This document shows, piece by piece, positions 8,481 to 16,155 of a stretch of 39,365 nucleotides of DNA. The stretch lies in the NCBI RefSeq assembly GCF_031180885.1, contig NZ_JAPSLK010000072.1, positions 1 through 39,365 of the forward strand, read 5' to 3'. The notes beneath the pieces were generated by a model. The model saw nothing but the letters and a program-made list of their open reading frames with translations. It was not told where the DNA came from and ran no database searches. The stretch's first letter is position 1, and every line of letters starts with the position of its first letter. This stretch comes from Saccharothrix sp. (GTDB taxonomy: Bacteria > Actinomycetota > Actinomycetes > Mycobacteriales > Pseudonocardiaceae). A program made the translations under genes and the position numbers.

Positions 8481-10085
8481 ATGACGTCCGACGCGCTGCC
8501 GGCCCGCCTCGCCGCCACCCGCGCCCGCTACGAAGGCCGTGCGGCGCAACGCAAGCACGTCCGCGCCACGGTCGCGCGCCGCGGCGTCCTGCACACCGAC
8601 ACCCCGCACCGGGTCACCCACCGGTTGAACCGGCTGGGCGTCGACTGGCAGTTGGCGGCGGCGGTCGAGGGCGGTGCGTCGGCGGTGCGGTGCGGTCCGC
8701 GGGAACTGGACCTGGAGCGGCTCATCGGGCGCAACACCGTGGTGGACACGGGTTTTCTCGACTGCGGCTTGGCGGCGGCGCGGGCGGTCGGGCGGGTGGA
8801 CGTCGCGGGGCGGTCGGCGACCGGGGTGCTCGTCTCGCCTTCGTTGTTGCTGACGACCAACACGGTGTTGCCGAGCGTGACGGAGGCGGCACGGGCGGAG
8901 GTCGAGTTCGACGGGGTGTCGACGGGGTTGTGCCCGGAGCGGCTCTTCGTGACCGACCTGGTGTTGGACTTCACGGTGGTGGCGGTGCGGGAGGGTGGGC
9001 TGCCGCCGCACCTGCACCTGGTGGAGCACGAGGGCAAGGCGATCCTGGGGGAGCGGCTGACGTCGGTGCGGTGGCCGGCGGGTGGGCCGAAGCTGTTCGG
9101 GTTGCGCGAGCACGTGCTGGTGGACGTGCTGGACAACTACGTGCACTACGAGCCGGGGCTGGACGTGTCGGGTGGTCCGATCTTCAACGACCAGTGGGAG
9201 GTCGTGGCGCTGCACCACTCGGGCGTGGCGGACGGGTCTTCGTGGTGCGCCGGGGAGGGGGTGCGGATCAGCCGGGTGTTGCGGGCGTTGCGGGAACGAC
9301 CGTTGAGCGGGGAGGCGGCGCAGTTGCGTGCCCAGGTCTTCGACACCGCGCCGGTCGTGCCCGAGGCGGACGCGGAACTGCGTGCGGCCCTGGTCAACCT
9401 GGACATCGGCCGCAGCCGCGTCTACTACGACCCGGAAGCCGACCGAGCCGCCCGCGACCGTTATTACGCGGGCATCCACCCAACCCGTGCAACCCTGCAC
9501 GACCTGCTGGTCCGAACCCACGTCCGCTGCCCCGCGTACCGCCCGTGCCGAATGCTGTACCCGTGGGTGGACCTGCACCCGGACCTGAAGCTCCACAGCC
9601 TCCACTCCGGCGCGGCGGTCGATCCCGCCGACGTCATCAGGTCGGACGTCGAAGCCGAGGCGGCGCGGGCCCGCCGTTTCCGCGACTTGGCCGCGGCCGG
9701 CCTACCCGATCCCGGCACCCTGCTGGCGGAGTTCGAGGTCCTGGAGGAGGTCCTGCCCTTCAACTGCGAACACGCAGTCCCACCCCTGCTGTTCGACCGC
9801 CGGGAACCGATGCGCGGCGACCTCCACCACCAGTTCACCCGCGAGGTGGGCGACACTCCGACGGCGGGGGAGTGGGACCGAACCGGCCCCGTGGCCCGCG
9901 CAACCCTGTACTTCCTGGTCCGCTACCCGGGCGTGGTCGACGACTCCCTGATCCCAGATCTGCTCGACTGGCACCACCGCGACCCGGTAACCGACCACGA
10001 GCTGCACCGGAACGCCGCGATCGCCGAAATCCAAGGCAACCGCAACCCCTTCATAGACCACCCAACCTGGGCCCTGGACATCTGA
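8481..10085 (+). CDS. Trypsin-like domain fused to an endonuclease I-like domain, both atypical
   Basis: 534-aa two-domain protein. Residues about 1-75 are an Arg/Ala-rich helical segment, followed by LERLIGRN (about 78), a sequence seen ahead of trypsin-like domains fused to nucleases. The trypsin-like domain (about 95-270) keeps the Asp (LDFTVVAV, D163) and Ser (DVSGGP, S230), but the expected His of LLLTNNHVL is Thr128 (LLTTNTVL). The endonuclease I (EndA/Vvn-type) domain (about 335-534) has NCEHAVPP (428-435), RGDLHH (445-450), VARATLYF, LLDWHHRDPV and QGNRNPFIDHP. However, only ~22 residues separate DLHH from VARATLYF, so the usual N-S-x-R-x-N metal-ligand block appears deleted. ATG 8481 is preferred (GGGAGG at 8469-8474); GTG 8457 is the in-frame alternative. 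No signal peptide is evident. The function is unknown; a role in biological conflict or DNA processing is only a guess. Confidence 0.8.
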   Translation: MTSDALPARLAATRARYEGRAAQRKHVRATVARRGVLHTDTPHRVTHRLNRLGVDWQLAAAVEGGASAVRCGPRELDLERLIGRNTVVDTGFLDCGLAAARAVGRVDVAGRSATGVLVSPSLLLTTNTVLPSVTEAARAEVEFDGVSTGLCPERLFVTDLVLDFTVVAVREGGLPPHLHLVEHEGKAILGERLTSVRWPAGGPKLFGLREHVLVDVLDNYVHYEPGLDVSGGPIFNDQWEVVALHHSGVADGSSWCAGEGVRISRVLRALRERPLSGEAAQLRAQVFDTAPVVPEADAELRAALVNLDIGRSRVYYDPEADRAARDRYYAGIHPTRATLHDLLVRTHVRCPAYRPCRMLYPWVDLHPDLKLHSLHSGAAVDPADVIRSDVEAEAARARRFRDLAAAGLPDPGTLLAEFEVLEEVLPFNCEHAVPPLLFDRREPMRGDLHHQFTREVGDTPTAGEWDRTGPVARATLYFLVRYPGVVDDSLIPDLLDWHHRDPVTDHELHRNAAIAEIQGNRNPFIDHPTWALDI

Positions 10086-10504
10086 CCACCCCACCCTGCC
10101 CCTCCCGAACCCCTTCCCGGCCCCACCCACTGCCGCGCGCCGAACCCGCTTGCTCGTTCGCGCCCGCCGGCCCGCTGCCGGGCACCCCGTCCGGTCCGCC
10201 CGCTGTTGCGCCCCAGCCGGCGCGCCCGCCGTCTGGCCCAGCCCAGCCGTGCCAGCCCCGCCGCCGGCCGCGTCCGCCCAGCCCAGTCCGCCGCTGGCCG
10301 CGTCCACCCAGCCAATCCCGCCGGCCGCGCCAGCCAGCCTGACCGGGGAGCCGGGGCGGCCGAAGTCCTCGTCCGCGGGCCTTGCCGCGGGTGCCCCCGT
10401 TTGGCCCGCGCTCCTCCCTCTACACGGGACGCGCGAGTCGGCGAAAAGTCGCGGATCCTGTATGTCACACGATCGGGTGACATACAGGTAGGGCCAAGAT
10501 CGAG
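10086..10504. other. Intergenic region between convergent genes
   Basis: C-rich low-complexity DNA with an imperfect ~30-bp direct repeat around 10256-10325 (ccgccggccgcgtccgccca / ccgctggccgcgtccaccca). It ends in the perfect palindrome annotated separately. No gene is supported. Confidence 0.6.
10457..10488. terminator. Perfect 12-bp inverted repeat, probable bidirectional terminator
   Basis: CCTGTATGTCAC (10457-10468) and GTGACATACAGG (10477-10488) flank an 8-nt spacer, 16 bp from the end of the leftward gene and between two convergent genes. Position favours a shared terminator. The moderate GC of the arms and the lack of a T-run leave open a protein-binding site or a dispersed repeat. 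Confidence 0.55.
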
Positions 10505-12457
10505 TCAGCCAAAGCCCTGCTCTACCGGTCGCACCGACCGGATGTGGCCGACCAAGAACTCCCGCTGCTCCCCATGCGGCCCATTCGCCGTCAGGTTGCC
10601 GGCCGCGTGGTCCACCGGCGTTATCACGTGCCGGATCGTGGTCCGCGGCCCGTCCGCCACCGCTATCTCCACCGACGTCCGCGTCACCAGCGCCTCCGCC
10701 AGCAGCATGACCTCCGAATCCCGCAGCACCAACGACTGGTCCCGCAGCAACCTCACCGTGTTCAACCGGCGCGACTCGACCCGGGGCGGGACGATTCTCG
10801 GCCGGGGGCGTTCGCGTTCCAGCAGCGCCACCGCCAACTTGGTCAGTTCCTGGTCGGTCAGCGACGCCCGCCATCGGCGCCACGCCGGGATCTTGCGCGG
10901 CGGTGGTTCGACCCGGCGGCGAGGGGTTCGGTCCACCACGCCATCCGCGGTGGGGGCGTAACCAGCCGCCCGTAGCAGGGCGAGGGTTTCGTCCGCCGGC
11001 TTCGCCGATGCCAGAACCGTGGGTCCTAAGAGTTGCAGGGACAACGGGGTCAGGGAGCGGTGGCCGGCTATTTCGGTCAGCAGCTCCGGGTCGTCGGTGC
11101 ACACGCAGCTCGCCACCGCCGTCACGCTGATCCGCCCCTGCCGCCGCGCCACCTCCCGCACCAGCCGCTCGACCGACTGCGGCACCCCGTGCTCCGCGAT
11201 CGACGCCAACCGGGCCAACAAGCGGTCCGGACTGTGCCCCGCGTCCAACGCCCGCCGCACGCTCGCACCGGTGAAACGCCAACCGCCCTCCGCAGCGTCC
11301 GCGGCCAGGTCCAGCACCGCGGACAGCTCGTCATCCGGCAGACCGCCCACCACCGCCGTCAGGTCAGGCCGCAGCAAAGCGGTGGTCACGGCGGGTGGCA
11401 CGAAGCGGTCCGCCACCTCCGACTCGCGCCCGGCCAGCACCGCCCGACCCAGCGCGGTCAGAGCGCCCAGCGCCACCAACCCCACGGTCTCGGCCTCGAC
11501 CAGCGCCGCCTCCGTCACCACCCGCCCCTGGTACGCGGGCCGGCTCCACGACAGCTCCGCCACCACCTCGTGCCGGTGCTCGAACGCCTCGTCCTCGCCC
11601 AGCCGCGCGTACCGCTCCAGCAACCCCCTCCGCGTGATGTCCCCGCACGACAACGGATCCGCCAGCGCCGGACGCGACTTCCCGGGCTGCCACACCATCC
11701 GCGGCCACGCCCGCGCCAGCGCCGCCAGGCGGTCCGGTGGCGGCGCGCCCCGCCACGAGTCCGACCGGGTCGTCGGCACCACCCGCCGGTCGCAGTCCGC
11801 GGGCGCCAGCAACCGCGCCTCCACGGCCAGTTCCAGCCACAACCTGGTCCGCGCCTCGTCCGCCCGCAACAACGCCGCGATCCGCCGCAGCTCCCGCACG
11901 CCGACCCCGCCCCGCGCGCTCACCACCTCGCCGTCGCACAGGTCCACCAACCGGGCCACACCGTCCACAGTGGACGTGGCGAACGCCGAAGCCGCCCGGT
12001 CCGCGAACACCCCGTTCTGCACCACCCGTCGGGGCGTGCGCGGCGCGGGGGTGATGCGGCGCGGCGGTTCGGCCGAACAAGGGCGCAGGTTCGGGGCGGC
12101 GCTCACGGCATCGCCCACCGGCCAGACCAGGGCACGTGCCCGCAACTCCCCCAGCGCCCGCTTCAGCTCGGCCCGCCCGGCCTTCCCGTTGCACCGCAAG
12201 CTTTCCGCGAGCGCGTCCACGCCCACCGGCTCCGCCAGGCCGCCCAGCGCCAGCACCGCGTCCAGCACGTCCCGGCACCCGTGGTCCAGACCGTCCACCG
12301 CCAGCCGCAGCGACGCAGCCGTCGACAGCTCGTCGGCCAGCGCCCGCAGCGACCGCGGCCGGGTGTCGGCCGCGTCCCGGCGCAGCGCGAGGACGTCCTT
12401 CAGGTCCGGTGCGTCGAGTTCGCGCAGCCAACCGGCCAACGCCGATTTCCTACCCAC
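10505..12457 (-). CDS. XPB/Ssl2-N-like helicase-associated protein
   Basis: 650-aa protein of the actinobacterial family that includes M. tuberculosis Rv0862c, the neighbour of the XPB helicase. It contains no helicase motor motifs. The N-terminal helical region starts LAGWLRELDAPDLKDVLALR. The middle carries the XPB/Ssl2-N-like (Helicase_C_3) segment around LLRPDLTAVVGGLPDDEL (about 371-388), with GVPQSVERLVREVARRQG after it. The C-terminal ~60 residues (VEIAVADG ... REFLVGHIRSVRPV) resemble a WYL-type beta domain. The start GTG 12457 lacks a clear Shine-Dalgarno, so the mRNA may be leaderless. No XPB gene is adjacent in this window. The biochemical role of the family is not established; an auxiliary role in DNA repair or regulation is inferred. 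Confidence 0.85.
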   Translation of the reverse strand: MGRKSALAGWLRELDAPDLKDVLALRRDAADTRPRSLRALADELSTAASLRLAVDGLDHGCRDVLDAVLALGGLAEPVGVDALAESLRCNGKAGRAELKRALGELRARALVWPVGDAVSAAPNLRPCSAEPPRRITPAPRTPRRVVQNGVFADRAASAFATSTVDGVARLVDLCDGEVVSARGGVGVRELRRIAALLRADEARTRLWLELAVEARLLAPADCDRRVVPTTRSDSWRGAPPPDRLAALARAWPRMVWQPGKSRPALADPLSCGDITRRGLLERYARLGEDEAFEHRHEVVAELSWSRPAYQGRVVTEAALVEAETVGLVALGALTALGRAVLAGRESEVADRFVPPAVTTALLRPDLTAVVGGLPDDELSAVLDLAADAAEGGWRFTGASVRRALDAGHSPDRLLARLASIAEHGVPQSVERLVREVARRQGRISVTAVASCVCTDDPELLTEIAGHRSLTPLSLQLLGPTVLASAKPADETLALLRAAGYAPTADGVVDRTPRRRVEPPPRKIPAWRRWRASLTDQELTKLAVALLERERPRPRIVPPRVESRRLNTVRLLRDQSLVLRDSEVMLLAEALVTRTSVEIAVADGPRTTIRHVITPVDHAAGNLTANGPHGEQREFLVGHIRSVRPVEQGFG

Positions 12458-12465
12458 TCAGCCGA

Positions 12466-12477
12466 TTATGCACATAA
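12466..12477. promoter_or_regulatory. TTATG-CA-CATAA palindrome in the divergent promoter region
   Basis: 5-bp inverted repeat with a 2-bp centre, 9 bp upstream of the XPB-like gene start and between two divergent genes. It is A/T-rich against the local background, so it may contain a -10 element or an operator. Confidence 0.3.
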
Positions 12478-12551
12478 CGTCACCAGTCCGTGATTGTCTG
12501 CGATAGAGCGTCCGAATGGTGCCACGAATGGACGAACGTAAGCTGAGCGCC

Positions 12552-13205
12552 GTGGAATTCACCGGCTTCGGAGAGCACGCCATCGACTTCTTCGACGGCT
12601 TGACCGCCGACAACTCGAAGGCCTTCTGGGAGGACAACAAGCACGTCTACCAGTCCGACGTGCGCGCGCCCATGGAGGCCCTGCTGGCCGCGCTGGAACC
12701 CGAGTTCGGCAAGGGCAAGGTCTTCCGCCCCTACCGCGACGTGCGGTTCAGCAAGGACAAGACCCCCTACAAGGACCACTGCGGCGGCGTGGTCGAACTC
12801 GGCCGCGGCGGCGGCGCGCACTACGTGCAGGTCGGCACCGAGGGCCTGTTCGTGGCGGGCGGGTCGTTCGCGATGGCCACCGACCAGGTCGCCCGCTACC
12901 GCGAGTCGGTCACCGACGACCTGCGCGGCCAGGCCCTGGAGAAGATCCTCAAGAAGCTCGCCAAGCAGGGCTGGGAGCTGCGCGGCGACAAGCTCAAGCG
13001 CGCGCCCAAGGGCGTCGACCCCGACCACCCGCGGGTCGAGCTGGCCAAGCACAAGCGGCTGTACGTGGCCAAGGTGTGGCCGCCGGACGACACCCTGCAC
13101 GAGCCGGGGTGCTACGACCGGGTCCGCAAGGCGTGGCGCGAGGTGAACCCGCTGGTCGACTGGTGCGCCGACCACATCGGGGTCACCGAGGTCGGCTTCC
13201 GCTGA
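12552..13205 (+). CDS. DUF2461 (TIGR02453) family protein
   Basis: 217-aa soluble protein of unknown biochemical function. Family landmarks are FTGFGEHAIDFFDGLTADNS at the N-terminus, then KAFWEDNKHVY, FRPYRDVRFSKDKTPYK (conserved basic/aromatic block) and the C-terminal WREVNPLVDWCADHIG. Homologues in many bacteria are called TIGR02453 proteins. GTG 12552 is chosen because the family motif begins immediately after it. In-frame ATGs at 12528 and 12516 would add 8 or 12 residues, and no start has a convincing ribosome-binding site. It is divergent from the XPB-like gene and its 3' end overlaps the convergent VanZ-like gene by 23 bp. Confidence 0.85.
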   Translation: MEFTGFGEHAIDFFDGLTADNSKAFWEDNKHVYQSDVRAPMEALLAALEPEFGKGKVFRPYRDVRFSKDKTPYKDHCGGVVELGRGGGAHYVQVGTEGLFVAGGSFAMATDQVARYRESVTDDLRGQALEKILKKLAKQGWELRGDKLKRAPKGVDPDHPRVELAKHKRLYVAKVWPPDDTLHEPGCYDRVRKAWREVNPLVDWCADHIGVTEVGFR

Positions 13206-13524
13206 GGACCCGGCGCGCCACCAGCCACCCCAACCCGATGCCCAGGACGTCCACCAGGCCGTCCACGACGTCCCCGCCGCGCCCCAGGCTCGTGATCACC
13301 GCCTGCAACACCTCGGACACGACCGCGTAGGCCACCAGCCCGCCCAGCAGCGGCCACGCCGGCAGCCGCGCCCGCAGCCCGGTCGCGGCCAGCAGGGCGA
13401 ACAGGAGGGCGTGCACGACCTTGTCCATGCCCGGTGGGGAGTCCGGCACGCCTGACTGCGGGGTGAACAGCACGATGACGCTGAGCAACACCGCGGTCAC
13501 GAACGGGAGGATTCTGCGTCCCAC
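13183..13524 (-). CDS. VanZ-like membrane protein
   Basis: 113-aa integral membrane protein with about four hydrophobic segments. The arrangement is VanZ-like: MDKVVHALLFALLAATGL near residues 32-49 (conserved D-K-x-x-H-x-x-x-[FY]), then helices containing VSEVLQAVI and GDVVDGLVDVLGIGLG (conserved D near the end). VanZ-family proteins influence glycopeptide sensitivity or lipid carriers in some bacteria, but most small members have no assigned role. GTG 13524 is taken because the first transmembrane helix starts just after VGRRILPF; the ribosome-binding site is not evident. The stop overlaps the end of the DUF2461 gene on the opposite strand. It is divergent from pyk. Confidence 0.75.
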   Translation of the reverse strand: MGRRILPFVTAVLLSVIVLFTPQSGVPDSPPGMDKVVHALLFALLAATGLRARLPAWPLLGGLVAYAVVSEVLQAVITSLGRGGDVVDGLVDVLGIGLGWLVARRVLSGSRPR

Positions 13525-13569
13525 GGGCCAGATTGTGCCTGTTTCGGCGAGATTACCCCCCGGTACATC

Positions 13570-13598
13570 CTGATCGGTCCAGTGAAGGGGACTACGCT
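13570..13598 (+). promoter_or_regulatory. Candidate pyk promoter, probably leaderless
   Basis: A -10 like TACGCT at 13593-13598 and a weak -35 CTGATC at 13570-13575 (17-bp spacer) place transcription start at about 13605-13607, on the GTG itself. No Shine-Dalgarno precedes the GTG within 12 nt, which fits a leaderless mRNA. Confidence 0.4.
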
Positions 13599-13606
13599 CT
13601 CCAGAC

Positions 13607-15031
13607 GTGAGTCGACGCGCGAAGATCGTCTGTACGCTGGGCCCTGCCACCGCGACCGAGGAGAAGGTCAACGAGCTGGTAGCGGCCGGTATGGACGTGG
13701 CCAGGATGAACTTCAGCCACGGCAGCCATGCCGACCACAAGCAGGTCTACGACCTCGTCCGCGCCGCATCGGACCGCACCGGGCGCGCGGTGGGCATCCT
13801 CGCCGACCTCCAGGGCCCCAAGATCCGGCTCGGCCGGTTCGCGCACGGCCCCGTCGAGTGGCGCACCGGCGACGTCGTCCGGGTGACCGTCGAGGACGTC
13901 GAGGGCACGCACGACCGCGTCTCCACCACCTACAAGCAGCTCGCGCACGACGCCAAGGTCGGCGACCGGCTGCTGGTGGACGACGGCAAGGTCGGCCTGG
14001 TCGTGACCGACGTCGAGGGCCCGGACGTGGTGTGCGAGGTCGTCGAGGGCGGCCCGGTCAGCAACAACAAGGGCCTCTCGCTGCCCGGCATGGACGTGTC
14101 CGTGCCGGCGCTGTCGGAGAAGGACATCGAGGACCTGGAGTTCGCGCTCAACCTGGGCGTCGACTTCATCGCCCTGTCCTTCGTCCGCTCGCCCGCCGAC
14201 ATCGACCTGGTCCACCAGGTGATGGACCGCGTGGGCCACGGCCGCCGCCCGGTCATCGCCAAGATCGAGAAGCCCGAGGCGGTCGACAACCTCGAAGCGA
14301 TCGTCCTCGCGTTCGACGGCGTGATGGTCGCCCGCGGCGACCTGGGCGTCGAGCTGCCGCTGGAGCACGTGCCGCTGGTGCAGAAGCGGGCGATCCAGAT
14401 CGCCCGCGAGAACGCCAAGCCGGTGATCGTCGCCACCCAGATGCTCGACTCGATGATCACCAACTCGCGCCCGACCCGCGCCGAGACCTCCGACGTCGCC
14501 AACGCCGTGCTCGACGGCGCGGACGCGCTGATGCTGTCCGGTGAGACGTCCGTGGGCCGGTACGCCATCGAGACCGTGCGCACGATGGGCCGCATCATCG
14601 AGGCCGTGGAGACCGAGTCCACGCAGGTCCCGCCGCTGACCCACGTCCCGCGCACCAAGCGCGGCGTCATCTCCTACGCGGCCCGCGACATCGGCGAGCG
14701 GCTCAACGCCAAGGCCCTGGTCGCGTTCACGCAGTCGGGTGACACGGTGCGCCGGCTGGCCCGCCTGCACACCCACCTGCCGCTGCTGGCGTTCACGCCG
14801 GAGCAGAGCGTGCGCAGTCAGCTTGCTCTCACGTGGGGCACCGAGACGTTCCTGGTGCCTAAGGTGGACTCGACGGACGAGATGGTCCGCCAGGTGGACC
14901 AGTCGATGCTGCACATCGGCCGGTACCAGCCGGGCGACCTGGTCGTCGTCGTGGCAGGCTCCCCGCCTGGCACCATCGGCTCGACCAACCTCATCCGGGT
15001 GCACCGCCTGGGGGAGGAAGACCACGCTTAG
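13607..15031 (+). CDS. pyk: Pyruvate kinase
   Basis: Glycolytic enzyme that transfers phosphate from phosphoenolpyruvate to ADP, giving pyruvate and ATP. The 474 aa match bacterial pyruvate kinases. The N-terminal KIVCTLGPAT (6-15), the catalytic signature VIAKIEKPEAVDN with the essential Lys, and MVARGDLGVELPLE (Mg2+/substrate loop) are all intact. A C-terminal allosteric domain begins near RGVISYAARDIGERLNAK. The start GTG gives MSRRAKIVCTLGP, the normal N-terminus. The tesB gene starts 8 nt after the TAG stop, so the two are co-transcribed. Confidence 0.97.
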   Translation: MSRRAKIVCTLGPATATEEKVNELVAAGMDVARMNFSHGSHADHKQVYDLVRAASDRTGRAVGILADLQGPKIRLGRFAHGPVEWRTGDVVRVTVEDVEGTHDRVSTTYKQLAHDAKVGDRLLVDDGKVGLVVTDVEGPDVVCEVVEGGPVSNNKGLSLPGMDVSVPALSEKDIEDLEFALNLGVDFIALSFVRSPADIDLVHQVMDRVGHGRRPVIAKIEKPEAVDNLEAIVLAFDGVMVARGDLGVELPLEHVPLVQKRAIQIARENAKPVIVATQMLDSMITNSRPTRAETSDVANAVLDGADALMLSGETSVGRYAIETVRTMGRIIEAVETESTQVPPLTHVPRTKRGVISYAARDIGERLNAKALVAFTQSGDTVRRLARLHTHLPLLAFTPEQSVRSQLALTWGTETFLVPKVDSTDEMVRQVDQSMLHIGRYQPGDLVVVVAGSPPGTIGSTNLIRVHRLGEEDHA

Positions 15032-15039
15032 GGGATGAC

Positions 15040-15966
15040 GTGACCGAGGCTGCCCGGGCCGCCGCTGCCGCCGGCTACGCGGACCTACCGCTGGACACCG
15101 ACGGCGTACCGCACGGGCAGCCCGTGCTGGACCGCCTCGTCGCGCTGCTGGACCTGGAGCGCATCGAGGAGAACATCTTCCGCGGGGTGTCGCCCGCCGA
15201 GTCGCCCGTGCGGGTGTTCGGCGGGCAGGTCGCCGGGCAGGCCCTGGTGGCCGCCGGGCGGACCGTCCCGCCGGAGCGCCGGGTGCACTCGCTGCACTCG
15301 TACTTCATACGAGGCGGTGATCCGACCGTCCCGATCGTGTACGAAGTCGATCGCATCCGTGACGGCCGGTCGTTCACGACCCGCCGGGTGGTCGCCATCC
15401 AGCACGGCAAGGCGATCTTCGCGCTGTCCGCGTCCTTCCAGCTGGACGAGGACGGCATGGACCACTTCGAGCCCATGCCCTCGGTCCCGTCCCCGGACTC
15501 GCTGCCGACCTACGCCGAGTCGGCGGCCGGGTACCTGGAGAAGGTCGGCATGGCGCGGCTGCCGAGGCCGATCGACATCCGGTACGTCACCGAGCCGCCG
15601 TGGCGGGCGCGCGAGGGCGGGCCGGGCGAGGCGCGCAGCCAGGTGTGGATGCGCGCGGACGGCAAGCTGCCCGACGACGACATGCTGCACGTGTGCGTGC
15701 TGGCGTACGCGTCGGACATGACGTTGCTGGACTCGGTTCTGGTGCGGCACGGCGTGTACTGGGGCACGGACAAGCTCCTGGGTGCCTCCCTGGACCACGC
15801 GATGTGGTTCCACCGCCGGTTCCGGGCCGACGAGTGGTTCTTGTACGACTGCGAGTCGCCATCGGCGTCCGGCGCACGCGGCCTGGCGACCGGCCGCTTC
15901 TACGCCCAGGACGGCCGACTGGTCGCAACGGTGGTCCAGGAAGGCCTGCTCCGCTTGATGCGCTGA
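15040..15966 (+). CDS. tesB: Acyl-CoA thioesterase II
   Basis: Cytoplasmic double-hotdog thioesterase that hydrolyses acyl-CoA to free fatty acid and CoA. At 308 aa it is near the family length (E. coli TesB 286). The first hotdog contains VFGGQVAGQALVAA and RRVHSLHSYFIRGGDPTVPI. The second contains LDHAMWFHRRFRADEWFLYD, ending in the conserved VVQEGLLR, whose Gln belongs to the catalytic Asp-Ser/Thr-Gln network. The start GTG 15040 lies 8 nt after the pyk stop, with GGGGA at 15031-15035 as ribosome-binding site. The pyk-tesB pairing is recurrent in actinobacteria to my recollection. Confidence 0.93.
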   Translation: MTEAARAAAAAGYADLPLDTDGVPHGQPVLDRLVALLDLERIEENIFRGVSPAESPVRVFGGQVAGQALVAAGRTVPPERRVHSLHSYFIRGGDPTVPIVYEVDRIRDGRSFTTRRVVAIQHGKAIFALSASFQLDEDGMDHFEPMPSVPSPDSLPTYAESAAGYLEKVGMARLPRPIDIRYVTEPPWRAREGGPGEARSQVWMRADGKLPDDDMLHVCVLAYASDMTLLDSVLVRHGVYWGTDKLLGASLDHAMWFHRRFRADEWFLYDCESPSASGARGLATGRFYAQDGRLVATVVQEGLLRLMR

Positions 15967-16155
15967 CTCCGCTACATGAGCTGGTTGAAGGAGTACGCCG
16001 ACGCCGGCATCCCGCACTACTGGCTGCTCGAACTGGACGACCCGATCACGCTGACCGCCTTCTCCCTGGTCGACGGTGGCTACAAGGTCGTGGCGAGCGG
16101 AAGCGGGAAGGTGAGCCCCTTCCCGGTCGTGCTCCACCTGCCCTCCCCGATCACT
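15967..16155 (+). pseudogene. Uma2 (DUF820) family nuclease remnant, 5'-truncated
   Basis: The frame directly after the tesB stop reads MSWLKEYADAGIPHYWLLEL from 15976, then DDPITLTAFSLVDGGYKVV and PFPVVLHL. This is the C-terminal ~60 residues of Uma2-type PD-(D/E)XK restriction-like endonucleases, which are normally about 190 aa. The catalytic half is missing, since upstream is tesB, and there is no start signal. The frame then runs into the antisense decarboxylase gene. It is best read as the scar of a lost gene rather than an active protein. Confidence 0.7.
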
